Positions 1 to 13,767 of a DNA stretch of 64,000 nucleotides are shown in pieces (within the stretch, counting starts at the first letter, position 1; every line of letters begins with the position of its first letter). This DNA is from Whalleya microplaca. Taxonomy: Eukaryota; Ascomycota; Sordariomycetes; Xylariales; Xylariaceae. The notes under the pieces were generated by a model, which did no database searches, was not told the origin of the DNA, and saw nothing but the letters and a program-made list of their open reading frames with translations. The stretch spans positions 868,001-932,000 of the forward strand of contig MU385710.1 in assembly GCA_022497155.1 (NCBI GenBank), read 5' to 3'. Both the position numbers and the translations under genes were made by a program.

Positions 1-2
1 GT

Positions 3-3000
3 CCGCCTAAGCAGCCCGTCAAAGTCCGCGTGTCCTACCAAAAAATGCTCAAGTCGTACGTACTCAACGAACTCCACAAGAAGAAACCGAAGGCGCTCAA
101 CCGGCAAAACCTTCTGCGGAGTCTGAAGCAGACCAAATTTTTCCAACAGACGACCATCGACTGGGTCGAAGCTGGTCTACAGGTTTGCAGGCAGGGCTTC
201 AACATGCTGAATCTTCTCATCCACCGAAAGAACCTCACCTACCTCCATCTCGATTACAACTTCAACCTCAAGCCCGTAAAGACGTTGACGACAAAAGAGC
301 GGAAGAAGTCGCGTTTTGGCAACGCGTTCCATCTTATGCGAGAAATCTTGCGTCTAACAAAACTCATCGTTGATGCGCAAGTGCAGTACCGCCTGGGCAA
401 CATCGATGCTTTCCAGCTTGCGGATGGTATCCTCTATGCTTTCAATCATGTTGGTCAGCTGACCGGTATGTACCGGTACAAGTATAAGCTCATGCACCAG
501 ATCCGAACGTGTAAAGATCTGAAGCATCTGATTTACTACCGCTTCAACAGTGGGCCTGTTGGCAAGGGTCCCGGTTGCGGCTTCTGGGCACCCGCATGGA
601 GAGTATGGCTATTCTTCATGAGAGGTATAATACCTCTGCTTGAACGATGGCTGGGCAACTTGCTCTCTCGTCAATTCGAAGGACGACACAGTAAGGGGGT
701 GGCGAAGACTGTCACGAAGCAGAGAGTCGAGTCACACTTCGATCTTGAACTCCGTGCCTCCGTGTTGGCTGACCTCATGGACATGATGCCTGAAGGTATT
801 AAGCAGAACAAGGTTAATACAGTGCTCCAGCATCTGTCCGAGGCTTGGAGATGCTGGAAGAGCAACATTCCGTGGAAGGTTCCGGGCTTGCCTGCACCTA
901 TCGAGAACATCATCCTCCGCTATGTGAAGTCGAAAGCAGATTGGTGGATTTCGGTAGCTCACTACAACCGTGAGCGTATCCGGAGAGGTGCGACCGTTGA
1001 CAAGACGGTCGCCAAGAAGAACGTGGGTCGCTTGACGCGTCTTTGGCTCAAGGCCGAACAAGAGCGACAGCATAATTACATGAAAGACGGTCCTTATGTG
1101 TCCTCTGAAGAGGCCGTCGCGGTCTATACGACGACCGTGCACTGGCTAGAATCCCGAAAATTCACCCCGATCCCCTTCCCAAGTGTTTCGTACAAGCACG
1201 ATACTAAGATCTTGATTCTTGCTCTTGAACGACTACGTGAGGCATACTCTGTCAAGGGTCGTCTCAACCAGAGTCAGCGAGAAGAGCTGGCCCTCATCGA
1301 GCAAGCTTATGATAGTCCGGGAACCACGCTAGAAAGGATTAAGCGATTTCTCCTTACGCAGCGTGCCTTCAAGGAAGTGCAAATCGATATGAACGATAAT
1401 TACAGCACTATTAACCCGGTCTACGACATTGAGCCCATTGAGAAGATCAGTGATGCTTACCTTGATCAATACCTCTGGTACCAGGCTGACCAGCGGCATC
1501 TTTTCCCCGCGTGGATCAAGCCTTCGGACTCAGAGGTGCCACCTCTACTTGTATACAAATGGGCCCAGGGTATCAACAACCTCGAGAAGGTCTGGGAAAC
1601 CGCGGATGGAGAATGCAACGTCATGATCGAGACCGAGCTTTCCAAGGTGTATGAGAAAATAGACTTGACATTGCTGAATCGACTTTTGCGGTTGATCATG
1701 GATCACAACTTGGCCGATTACATCAGTGCCAAGAACAACGTACAGCTAACATACAAAGACATGAACCATGTCAATAGCTACGGTATGATTCGTGGTCTTC
1801 AGTTCTCAGGTTTTGTTTTCCAATACTACGGCCTTGTACTGGATCTTTTGCTGCTCGGTCTGAACCGTGCTAGCGAGATTGCTGGCCCGCCGTCAAGTCC
1901 TAACGACTTTCTTCAATTCCGTGACCGCGAAACGGAGACCAAGCACCCTATCCGCCTATATACTCGATACATCGATAAGATATGGGTCTTCTTACGATTC
2001 TCTGCCGAAGAGTCACGAGATCTCATTCAGCGATTCCTAACCGAGCAACCTGATCCGAACTTTGAAAACGTGATTGGTTATAAGAGCAAGAAATGCTGGC
2101 CGAGAGATTCCCGTATGCGGTTGATGAGGCACGATGTCAACCTTGGACGAGCCGTCTTCTGGGACCTCAAAAATCGTCTTCCTCGGTCTATCACCACTAT
2201 CGAGTGGGATGACACCTTTGCCAGCGTCTATAGCCGAGACAACCCCAACCTGCTCTTCTCCATGTGTGGCTTCGAGGTCCGCATTCTCCCGAAAATAAGG
2301 AATCAGAACGATGAATTCCCCATTAAGGACAGTGTGTGGTCTCTCGTAGATAATACCACTAAAGAGAGAACGGCGCACGCCTTCTTGCAAGTTACCGAGG
2401 AAGACATTCAAAAATTCAACAACAGGATTCGTCAAATTCTCATGTCTTCGGGTTCGACCACTTTCACCAAGATCGCCAACAAGTGGAACACAGCCCTCAT
2501 TGCGCTCTTCACGTATTACCGTGAAGCCGCCGTGTCTACTGTCAACCTGCTAGATACCATTGTCAAGTGCGAGACGAAGATCCAGACCCGAGTGAAGATT
2601 GGGTTGAACTCGAAGATGCCGTCGCGTTTCCCCCCTGCTGTCTTCTATACGCCGAAGGAATTGGGTGGCCTCGGAATGATTTCGGGTTCGCATATTCTCA
2701 TCCCCGCCAGTGATAAGCGATGGTCAAAACAAACAGATACTGGAGTCACTCATTACAGAGCTGGTATGACGCATGACGAAGAGACGCTCATTCCCAACAT
2801 TTTCCGGTACATCATTCCTTGGGAAGCCGAGTTTATTGACTCTCAAAGAGTCTGGACGGAGTACTCCCAGAAACGGTTGGAGGCCAACCAGCAGAACAGA
2901 CGTCTGACGCTGGAAGATCTGGAAGACAGCTGGGATCGTGGGTTGCCTCGGATCAACACGCTTTTCCAGAAGGACCGAAGCACGTTGAGTTTCGACAAGG

Positions 3001-4700
3001 GTTTCCGAACGCGGAGCGAGTTCAAGGTGTACCAGTTGATGAAGAGCAATCCGTTCTGGTGGACGAGCCAGCGACACGACGGAAAGCTGTGGAATCTGAA
3101 TGCTTACCGTACCGATGTCATCCAGGCCCTAGGTGGTGTCGAGACAATTCTCGAGCACACGCTATTCAAAGCAACGGGCTTCCCCTCCTGGGAGGGTCTT
3201 TTCTGGGAGAAGGCTTGTCTTGCCAACGGAACTATGCTACTGCGGTACGATCACACTCAGGTCGCGGTCGAAGACGTCAAGGAGGGCGATCTGCTTCTCG
3301 GTCCTGATGGAGGGCCTCGACGCGCATTCAACATTGTCAATGGCAAGGACCACCTCTATCGCATCAAGATGGATGGCCGCGTGGAGGATCTCGTCGTTAC
3401 GCCAAACCATATTCTAGTGTTCCACAAGGAGAAGAACAGCACTGACACATCCGGACGCAACGCTTACCTATCGCCACCGAGCTCCGACACTGAGGATGAC
3501 AATGATGAACACTACGAGACCGTCGAGATGACAGCTACTCAGTTTGCAGTCCTGAAGCCCACAGAGAGGAGTACATTGAAAGTATTCAGGTCTCCCAGCA
3601 AGGCGGCTGATCGCTCTGTCCCTCAAGTCTATAACTTCACTGTCACGGATATCGTACTTGAATCAGAAGCAAGTGGCTGGGCTGGTTTCCGCGTCGATGC
3701 GGATCAGCTCTACCTACGGCACGATTACCTTGTGCTCCACAACAGTGGTTTCGAAGAGTCGATGAAGTTCAAGAAGTTGACAAATGCCCAAAGGTCTGGT
3801 CTCAACCAGATCCCTAACCGTCGGTTCACGTTGTGGTGGTCACCAACCATCAACCGAGCGAACGTGTATGTCGGTTTCCAGGTCCAACTGGATCTTACGG
3901 GTATTTTCTTGCACGGCAAGATTCCCACTCTGAAGATCTCTTTGATCCAGATCTTCCGCGCCCATTTATGGCAGAAGATTCACGAGTCGGTGGTCATGGA
4001 TCTGTGTCAGGTGTTTGACCAGGAGCTGGAATCACTCGGCATTGAAACGGTACAGAAGGAGACGATCCATCCCCGAAAGTCGTACAAGATGAATAGTTCT
4101 TGCGCCGACATCCTGCTCTTCGCCAGTAATAAGTGGAATGTCACTCGGCCATCCCTGTTATACGATACCAAGGATACGATCGAATCCACGACTACTAACA
4201 AGTTTTGGCTGGATGTTCAACTCCGCTATGGCGACTACGACTCTCACGATATCGAGCGGTATACTCGTGCCAAGTACCTAGATTACACCAACGACAGCAT
4301 GAGTATCTACCCTTCGGCCACTGGTCTGATGATCGGTATTGATCTCGCATACAACCTCTACTCGGCTTACGGCCAGTACTTCCCCGGTCTAAAGGTCTTG
4401 GTCCAGCAGGCGATGGCTAAAATCATGAAGGCTAACCCGGCGCTCTACGTCCTCCGTGAGCGTATCAGGAAGGGTCTTCAGCTCTACGCCTCGGAGAGCA
4501 ACCAGGAGTTCCTGAACTCGCAGAACTACTCCGAGTTGTTCAGCAACCAGACGAAGCTCTTCATCGATGACACCAACGTCTATCGTGTCACTATCCACAA
4601 GACCTTCGAAGGCAACTTGACCACGAAGCCGATCAACGGTGCGATCTTCATCTTCAACCCTCGAACTGGTCAGCTCTTCTTGAAGATCATCCATACGAGT

Positions 4701-4735
<35 letters not shown>

Positions 4736-6236
4736 GAAATGGAAGACGGCCGAAGAAGTCGCGGCGCTCATTCGATCCCTACCTATCGAAGAACAGCCCA
4801 AGGAGCTCATCGTCACTCGCAAGGGTCTCTTGGATCCCCTCGAGGTCCATCTGTTGGATTTCCCGAACATTTCCATCCGTGCCTCGGAGCTCCAGTTACC
4901 GTTCCAGGCGGCGATGAAGGTTGAAAAACTAGGTGATATGATTCTACGGGCTACCGAACCTCAGATGGTGCTCTTCAACCTGTATGACGAGTGGCTCAAG
5001 AGCGTCTCCTCGTACACTGCATTTTCACGTCTAGTTCTAATTCTCCGTGCTCTCCACGTCAATCCCGACAAGACGAAGCTCATTCTGCGACCTGACAAGA
5101 CCGTCATCACCCAACAGCATCACATTTGGCCCACGCTCTCGGACGAGGACTGGATCAAGGTTGAGACGTCTTTACGAGATCTGATCCTGCACGACTACGG
5201 CAAGAAGAACAACGTGAACGTCGCTAGTTTGACAAGTAGCGAGGTCCGAGACATCATCCTGGGTATGGAGATTTCTGCACCCTCGATGCAACGCCAGCAA
5301 GCTGCGGAGATCGAGAAGCAGCAGCAGGAGCAGCAGCAACTCACCGCTGTTACCACCAAGACCCAGAACGTGCATGGAGAAGAGATCATCGTCACCACTA
5401 CGTCCCAATTCGAGCAGCAGACGTTCGCGTCGAAGACGGAATGGCGTACTCGAGCCATCGCAACATCCAACTTACGCACTCGAGCTAACAACATCTACGT
5501 GTCGTCTGTGGATAACGATCTGGATGATATCACCTACGTCATGCCCAACAACATCCTGAAGAAATTCATCACGATCGCTGATCTACGGGTTCAAGTCGCA
5601 GGGTACTTGTATGGTGTCTCCGCACCGGATAATGATCAAGTCAAGGAGATACGTTGCGTCGTTATGGTACCTCAGATCGGTGGACTGCGGAATGTTCAAC
5701 TACCTCAGCAGCTGCCACAGCACGAATACCTCTCGGAGATGGAGCCACTCGGCGTGATCCATACCATGGCTGGCAACGAACTACCTTACATGTCAGCGGC
5801 CGACGTGACGGAGCACGCACGCCTGCTCGACGCGCACCCCAGCTGGGACAAGGAGAACACGATCACGGTGGACGTATCCTTCACGCCGGGCTCAGTCTCC
5901 CTATCGGCATGGGCGCTGACGCCGCAGGGCTACCGGTGGGGCGCGGAGAACAAGGACATCGGCAGCGACCAGCCGCAGGGGTTCACGACGAGTATGGGCC
6001 TCAAGCGCAAGCTGCTGCTGAGCCCGCGGTACCGCGGCTTCTTCCTGGTGCCCGAGGGCGGGCGGTGGAACTACAGCTTCATGGGCAGCAGCTTCGCCGG
6101 CATGGAGAAGAAGCCCGTCCACGTCAAGCTCGACACGCCCCTCGCCTTCTACGGCGACCAGCACCGCCCGCTCCACTTCCAGAACTTCGCCGAGCTCGAG
6201 GACGTCGGCGTCGATCGGACGGATAATTTCGCGTAA
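3..6236 (+). CDS. PRP8: Prp8 pre-mRNA splicing factor, 5'-truncated, with mini-intein
   Basis: Core U5 snRNP protein that cradles the spliceosome active site in the nucleus. The open frame enters from the window edge (codons from base 3), so roughly the first 450-460 residues and the start are outside; the usual length is about 2,350. Without the intein about 1,900 host residues are present and collinear with Prp8 throughout: N-terminal segments ([16 protein letters not shown]), the reverse-transcriptase-like and linker regions, the endonuclease-like and RNase H-like regions, and the C-terminal Jab1/MPN domain that binds Brr2 (from about base 5500). No intron is visible. An intein interrupts the frame between WEKA and SGFEES. 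The last 440 bp are much richer in G+C than the rest. Identity is very secure. Confidence 0.98.
3216..3743 (+). mobile_element. PRP8 mini-intein (no homing endonuclease domain)
   Basis: In-frame insertion of 176 codons at the well known fungal Prp8 intein site. It starts with the nucleophile Cys (CLANGTMLL, block A), has the block B motif with TPNH ([10 protein letters not shown]), and ends with a block F/G segment ([11 protein letters not shown]) followed by Ser of the host. All splicing residues are therefore present: Cys1, the block B Thr and His, the penultimate His, the last Asn and Ser+1. There is no LAGLIDADG motif. Where an endonuclease would sit there is only an acidic, Ser-rich linker (about bases 3445-3530). 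It should still excise as protein, but it cannot home by itself. Confidence 0.95.
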
Positions 6237-6239
6237 GCT

Positions 6240-9200
6240 TTTGCTCTCTTACGATCTCTCCTTTTCGAGAGTGAGTAGAGTATGTCGTCACGAGTTACCA
6301 CGTGTTGGGTCGGTGATATGCGAAGACGAGGGGGAGGGGCGAGGGGGGGCGAGGGGGGGGCGAGGTGGCGATAGATAATAGGGGAAATGAAGGCCAATGC
6401 GTTTTTTCTATGGGGATGAAAAAAAGAAATTGGGCGGGAGGAGGCGAAGCTGTGCCGTATTTTTAAAAAGGGCAATTATTATATGTATGAAGGGCGTTTT
6501 TTTTAGGGAAAGGGGGACATGAATTGCGGTTCCAGGAGAACGGATGGCTATTGCCTGGGGTCTGTCTCTTATTTTTTTCTCTTTCCATCATAGTGTCCGT
6601 CCTCCTCCACTTGTCACTGCCACACAGCCTTCTTCGAGAGTCTGTGCGAAAGAAGGCCCTTAGTCTCCCAACTAGGTACTGTGGTTGGATGTGTATGTAC
6701 TATTGTACGTATCTATGTCATGTTATGTATATGTAAAGATAGATCAGCTATACGAGATTGGGTCGTAATATACCCCCCACACAACACAACCAACCATGGA
6801 CTCGGCTCCGAAAAGTATGTAATAATTCATCTATTAGGGAAAAGAACCAATATATCATCGATCAGGTATATTATATGTGAGGAAAAAGCTTGGGCCAAAA
6901 GGCCCGTTCAGGGGAGGGGGTCAGTGCTACTCTATAAAAAGTATACATACTAGTAGAAATGGGGGGTGTGCAAGGCAAGGGGCGGAATTGGGATGGGGGT
7001 AAAAAGGGTAAGGGGGGGATGGGATCGGATGGATGTGGAGTAAGGCTGGCGCGATTTTGACAGGTCGGGTAGAGTAAGAAGATCATCTGGAGTTGGTTCT
7101 TGTCAGATGGGGGGCAAGGATGTTGACGCAGGGAACGAGGATTTCCAGGGTAAAAGCTGTCGAATATCGCAATCTGTGGAGTCGCCAGCTATCTAGGACT
7201 GTGTTCGCGCAGCGGGAAGAATTCCCATTATCAGCAGCTGCGATCGTCGACTGCGCGCAGGGGAAGGGGGGGAGAATATCGACTAAATAGGGTGCATTGC
7301 GTTCATCGATATGTGCAGAGGATGCTGCTGCTGGATTGCGGCTGTGCGGACCAGTCCGGGGGTTACATAGTACATTACATGTGTTGTTAGATGCGAGCAC
7401 TGATAGGCAGGTAGATACGGCGCAGTTCATGTTCGTAGCCCAACGGTGAAGAATGAGTTCACCTTTCAGCCTAACGGTCAGCAATATTTCCTTATCTGTA
7501 TCCGTGGTGGTGGGACCGGAATAGGTCACCGAGTTACTAGGTAGGTATTCCGTAAGCTGGTAGGTTAGATATGGGAAGTTGGGCCTTTTGCGTCAGCGTG
7601 GGATGAATAGCCAGGGAATTCTTTAGCGGGATTGGACGCGATACGCACAGATAGCCAAGGGGCGTAATGGAAAGTGAAGAAACGCGTCCTAGAAAGAAAA
7701 GTAACGCGCATTTTGGCGTTGATACTATAACGAGCTTCTGTCATTCGACGTCAAGTAAAAGGAGCTTGGGGCAGGTCAGTCGCCGAAGTAGTGGCGCGGC
7801 CGAAATAACTAGCTGATTAAGCGCTGAGAGTATACGATTGGTAAATTAGCACACTTTATGCGTTCATGCGAGTGCAGCGCTTGTGGCGTATGCTCGTCTG
7901 GCCGATCCGTAGTTAGCGACATCGATCAAGCCAGATCCGCAAGGGAAGAGCTCACAGACTATGGATTCATTAACTGTGCCTGGCAGCCTAGCCGAGGGTC
8001 CATATGATGGTGGTTGCAGCGATATCCCTAAGCGTAATGGAAGCCGTACTATACATTAGTATCTCGCTGGATCTCACTGACAAGGGCCACGGATATCTTC
8101 TCAACTAGGGCTAGTTGATTCCGTATTTGGAATATAGTATACTTCTTTCATAAGTTGTACTATGTAAAGTACGGAGTACATTAAGGCCTGGGATCCCCAC
8201 CTTTCAGGATCGTTCCCCAGGAGGATGTGCATGTCGACAGGGTCGCTCGGAACGCAACCCTTGTGAGGTTGAGGCTGAGATATTGCGTTGCTGGCTTCGT
8301 TCATCTGAACCACCAAATTCGAGTGTATGTTATTAAGCCAAGCCTTCACCTTTTTGATCTTCAGTACCAACTACGTTGATACTTCGGGAACCGGAATGGT
8401 AGCTGTTATGGAACCTCGGGTTACAAAGTCTTCTCCTGAATAGCTTAATTAATCCAGTGATCGAATGATGGGCAATAATGCGGCCTCGACAGATTAGGGG
8501 AGTTTCGCAAGTCAGGGTAGAACAATGCGCATCCAAGTTGCAGTTCTGGAGATGAAAAAAGATGGGAAAAAAGAGCCGACTGGGAGCATTCGACCTCGTA
8601 GTGTGTCTGTTCTCTCCTTGCATCTTTGACTCTCGCTCAAACATCTACTCATTGTGCGCGCGTGCCGTCTATCAAACTTTTACAGACGTTATGAGTATAA
8701 GCTGCTAGCGGTTGAGGTGAGGTGACACAGCACCGGTAGGTCTCCAAGAGAAGCTTAGTGGGCCCGGGGGTGTTGGAATACGGGACTCGAAACGGTCCGA
8801 AACACGCAGGAGAGGAACACGGAGAACACCTGCTCATCTCATGTCTCAAAGCATTGAAAATTACTCTGAGAGTAGTATAGTTCGTTGCAGAAATGGGATG
8901 AGCCACATTGATGCACATGAACTCAATAACCCAAAGCTGCAAGCACCTAGAATTTGTACAATCTTGGTCAGCGAATATGAGATGCTCTTCGGAAGAGGTC
9001 AATTCGATGCTTAGAAATCGGCTGCGCAGATCAGGGGACTCGGATGTTAACCAGAACAGTTGGCAGACGTCAGGGGATGGAGAGCATTGTTAAGCAACGC
9101 CTATTGCAGTGACGCGCCGAGCCGACAAAGGTGACTACGTAGCGTAGAAGAACGAATACCTCGTATGTAGTAGTACATACCATCCTCATGGGACGAACAA

Positions 9201-12200
9201 GGTAGAGAGCTTCATTGCCAGGCTATAGTATGTAGTACCGTAGTACCCGTTGTCGATCAACACGGACCATTCATTCATCGTCAGTGTCTATTTTTTCTAT
9301 CCCAGGCTTGCCAGGCTATAAGTTTTTAGCTTTGTGGGGTAGGAGACAGCATTCGATTTGGATACCCATCATGCGGCCTCGAGGCGATCCCCGTTTTAGG
9401 GCGCGCCACAGATGGCTACACAGCAGCAGAGATGAGGATAGCATCTGTGCTTTAAATTGGCTGCATGGTCCCTGCTCGCATGCAGCGGCCGAGCCTTAAC
9501 AAGCCTGGCATATGATGCCTGCGGCGGTCCACCCAGATAGTCGGATGCGGGAAAAGGCGAGGATGAGATGGCAATTGGGGTAGGGGCCCTTGTCCTGCTC
9601 GTCCGGCGGAACTCTTCTGGAAGAGAACATCGAAGGCGTGCCGTCGGACAAGATTGACGATGCGCTGCACAGACATCCAATGGAGCAATATAGCACCTAT
9701 TATAGTAGGAGATCTCTATACATAGTAGTATATCGTCCACCAAAGATCTTATTCTCCGTAGGAAATAAAGATGTGCACAGAAGATGGTAGATGTAGTGGG
9801 CGGATGGATCACTTACACGTGTATGCTGACGAAATAGTATGAGGGCAGAAAAAAGATGGAGGACACATGTAGACGCAGGGTCTAGTAATAAATTTCCATG
9901 TTGAAGATAGATAGGTGCTACGTAGTACACACAGGAGTAGATAGACAAGGTACCTAATTACAGGCACGCATGTGGTACGTAGTAAATATATTGCACAACC
10001 TGGAAGGGACGTCCAGTAAATCTTCAAATCTGCAGCAGGCTTGACTGGAGCTTGGCCCATACGTATAGGGCACTTCGTACGGATTACATACATACACCTG
10101 CCTACTCCCTACATGTACATAGTCGCACACCCAGGACACCTAAATCATCACCGTGCGTGCAACCGGTTGTAGTTTCTTTCTATAATACGATCTACACCAT
10201 CGTACCTACCTGCCTACCTGAGGTAAAAAAAGGTAAAGAGCAATAAAGTTGTCGTTCCCGTGCGGCCAGTTCTCCAGGCCGATTTTGGACACTAGCGGGA
10301 TTCTAGTTTCTAATAATAACAACATCAACAACCTGGACTCGGTATATGTATGGGGCTCTGTGAATATTGATCGTGCTCAATTTCCGATCTTGCAGCAACT
10401 CGTGTTCTTCTAGAACTTCTCTGCTTCTTCCTTGCTGGTGCTCCTTTTTTCTCGACTTCCTTTCATCTTCTTCTGTCGCCTCCCCCGAGGCGCAATCTGC
10501 TATCCGACTTCAACGTCATCCAGGCTAATGCGAAAAGGCATGTGGAAAGACATGCGAAGATGGGGGGCTCAGCCATCTGAACTCCCCCCCGGTCATGCGC
10601 TAGAAGCAATTTCCATTCTTCTAGAAGCGCATAATTGACCTTTTAATTGCTTGGATGCATTGAAACGCGTTTCCTTCATGCGAAGCTTCATCCTTGAGCC
10701 TCCTTTCCTTCAGCTCTGCAGCCTACTGTCCTGCACGAGCTATCCAGTACCGCCATCTGCTGCTAGTATTGGAGCTCCCCCAGAATCGCATTGAATCGCG
10801 CAATATTACGATACCCTAGGGCAAGGATATCCCGCCCTCGCGCCCGAGAGTTGGACCACCGCTCTTCCGTTTCTGGTTCACTAAAATACTATGCTAGTTG
10901 AGATTGACGATACCACATTTGATCAGTTGACACCCGTACGACGGCCAGTCATCAATTTGTGTGGGAAATACGTCTGGTGTAGTTCTCCTGCCAAGTGCCA
11001 CCAGCCCTGGCAGCACCGCTGCGTGGTTCAACCCAACATCATCATGTCTGACTCGAAACGTGAGTCTAGTCACCTTTCTCGCCCAGTCTTCTGGTTGCGA
11101 TTCCACATTTTTCATTTATTACCCCCTTTCTCTTATGTCCGACTGTTCCGCTCTGCTCCAGAGGCTTCCCCTACTGTGCTTATGTTCAGAGTTGGTGCTG
11201 ATACGGAGTCGGTGACCAGGAGTTGGTATACACTCGATGTGAACCGTGAAAGCGCCGTTATGCCGTCGAAGAGGCCTAAAGATCCATTTAGTGTGGATTT
11301 AGTGCCGTGTTCCCTTGTTTTTTTCTTGCTCGGCAATCTATCCAGCTTGTGCTGTGGCTACTTACAACCGTGCCAATTCCACTCGCCCTATGGCGTGTCA
11401 AGGGTTGCAGCTCTTCCAAGTCCTTATTATAGCCCACCCCAGTCTCAATATAACCCTCCAAGCGGAGGTGAGAGAACGGCTCATTCCATCCCAAACTGCC
11501 CCCGTCTGCTTCCCAGTAGTCGAGCATGGACGCCACCCGTTGTACAGTACACACCCCCATCGACCGGCATTCTGAAAACCCCCCAGTGATTGTCATTCCC
11601 TTGGCCTCCTTGGGTGAAAAGGTAAAGCAGGGGGCCTTGCTGTTGCGAGTCCGGGTGTGGCCCACCTCTATTATTCGCTTGTCATGCTCTACAGACACTG
11701 CCCGACCGCATGGTAGGGCTTGTTTCAGCATTTTATTTCTCCATTTGGCTGTGCTGTTTTGTATTCTTCTATGCGTTTTCCAGATGACCCTCTCTTTGGC
11801 CTACCTTGACCTTGATAGCCTCGTTTGCGGAACAGCTTGTCCAGGGTCCTCAAAAGTCGAATGTACTTCTGACCCTGTCGGTCAGTCGATTACTTGTTCG
11901 CTGTAGCTATCCTCGCCCCAGTTGCATCATAACGTCCGGCTAGGTATCTTGTCGTTTCTATATCCGGCAAGCAGGGCATGGCATAAGATCACCAAATTAT
12001 GCTACCGCCATCGCCGGGCAAGGTAACCGAATCTCCACACCCGTTCAGGAACAATAACTTGTCTCGCACATGGCAAATCAGGTCAAGTGCTTTGGCTTTG
12101 TGGACAAAAAGAGAGCTAGTCTAGGTACCTGCCCGTCAATCCCAACCTCGTCCGCGCCGGGGCAGCAACGACAGAGAAGATCAGACGATATAATACAGAC

Positions 12201-12484
12201 CTTGCCCACACTTGCTTATTTTCCCTTCTGACGTTTCTGTCACCATATAATAGACCGGCTAAGGAAAACAAGGAAGCAGGGCAGATCCCCATGTTCGACA
12301 GGCCTAGGTGTCAATGAGCTGTTAAAAGACTCTGCGCGCCATCACATAACTTGATTTATTTTTTTAATTCCTTTAGCTTACAGAAATATCCGCTGCCAAA
12401 AAGGCCATCTCACCATAGCACCGCAACCTCGCCACGTCCCGCGTCTGACAAGCTCACCGCCGACGACTAACGTTCCGTCATCAC
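6240..12484. other. Long intergenic region (gene desert), no gene recognised
   Basis: About 6.2 kb between PRP8 and the Myb-like gene. Frames here are short or, when longer, show no conserved motif. A G-rich tract lies at 6328-6363, just past PRP8. Pyrimidine-rich runs around 10420-10500 and 11100-11150 resemble fungal promoter or leader sequence. A start-plus-donor-like string (ATG at 11044 followed by GTGAGT at 11059) could belong to a non-coding leader of the Myb-like gene, but nothing proves it. Much of 9100-10300 is short TACGTAGTAC-like simple sequence. No tRNA or 5S rRNA was seen. Confidence 0.6.
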
Positions 12485-13767
12485 ATGTACTCGGTTGCTG
12501 AGCAGGTGATTGCTCAGCCTATTAACACTGCAACGGCAATCAGCCAGTACGGGTGTCTTCACCGGGACCACGCGCGACGAAATCCGCACTCCCACTTCAC
12601 AGCCGCCCGCGCACCAGCAGCCCCGAGGGGCTCCAACCCATCAAATTCTTGCTTTACAGACTCCGGCGACCGTCCAGAGCGGTTCGCTCTGGCGGAACCC
12701 ATGTATCGAAGGCACACTGGCGGGCAACTATCGAGTAGGGCCGGACTACAATGTCGATTACTCCCCACAAGAGTCGCATCCGGGCGAGCAGAGCCAGACT
12801 CCACACGCATACGAATCCCACCACCACCGAGGAAATCCAATGCAGCAGCATACGGGACACGGGAGCTTACATGAACAGGCGCCATCGCACTCTCATCACG
12901 CCATGTCGCAGCATCACCCCGGCCACCACCATCCGATCCTGATGGATCCGGGGCACCTCGGCGGCCATCCGTCAGCCCGGCACATGACCCATACCCCTTC
13001 GCATTATGGCCCGGGACCATCACCTCACGCCGTGGTTGGGCCACCGTTGTACCCGGTGATGACACCCACTCAACCGCATAGCGCTGGATCGAAGCGCAGC
13101 CGACCTGACGATCTTGACTTGTCCGTTCCAGGCATAACTGATCTTGAGCAAGGTGACCTCGACTCAATGCACCAGTCGTCTATGGGTGCAGCATATGCGC
13201 AAGCTGCCGGTGCAGCGCCAACACATCACCACCACCGGCTTCCGGACCAAGGACCGCCTACAAAGATGATGAGGCGCGAAGGGGATGGGGGCATGGGACC
13301 CGCTGGGGGCGCGCCGAGCGTGGTAGGCCAAGCTGGAATGCCGGCACCGGCACCAAGGCCACGGGGTCCGAAACTTAAATTTACCCCGGAAGATGATGCG
13401 CTCCTTATTGATCTGAAGGAAAATAAAAGCTTGACATGGAAGCAAATAGCCGACTTCTTCCCCGGTCGTTCCTCTGGTACTCTCCAAGTCCGTTACTGTA
13501 CGAAGCTAAAGGCAAAGACTACGCAATGGACGGACGAGACGGTAAGACTGTTCCCAGATAGCTCTACAAGCTCTAAAGGCAGGGCTACGGTGCTAACTCG
13601 CGTGTCCACAGGATCAAAAGCTACGAACGGCACTTCAAGACTATGAGAACGAGAAGTGGCGCTTTGTGTCAAATAAAGTAGGACCCGGCTTCACTCCCCA
13701 GGCGTGCCGAGAGCGGGCTGCACAGCTCCTTGGAGAAGTTGGAGAAGTTGGGGAGGAGAACTTATAG
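12485..13767 (+). CDS. Two-repeat Myb/SANT-domain DNA-binding protein
   Basis: Probable transcription regulator. Proposed exons are 12485-12505, 12603-13541 and 13612-13767 (371 residues). The second intron (13542-13611, GTAAGA...CACAG) is firm: it joins two halves of one conserved domain. The N-terminal two thirds is low-complexity and His/Pro/Gly-rich (HHHPILMDPGH and similar). Then come two SANT repeats: the first about LKFTPEDDALLIDLKENKSL with WKQIADFFPGRSSGTLQVRY, the second after the intron with the KWRFVSNKVGPGFTPQACRERA core. The protein ends in a short GEVGEVGEE tail. The start is uncertain: the ATG at 12485 is out of frame with the main exon and needs the proposed 97-bp intron (donor GTGATT is weak, acceptor TTCACAG is good). 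An upstream exon is the alternative. The gene sits alone in 14 kb, as fungal regulatory genes often do. Confidence 0.75.

Noticed and set aside
3445..3530. Homing endonuclease inside the PRP8 intein
   Set aside because: The linker has no LAGLIDADG or HNH motif and is far too short.
10891..11589. 232-codon open frame (+) upstream of the Myb-like gene
   Set aside because: No motif, irregular composition, and a different frame is open just as far; more likely leader or promoter DNA.
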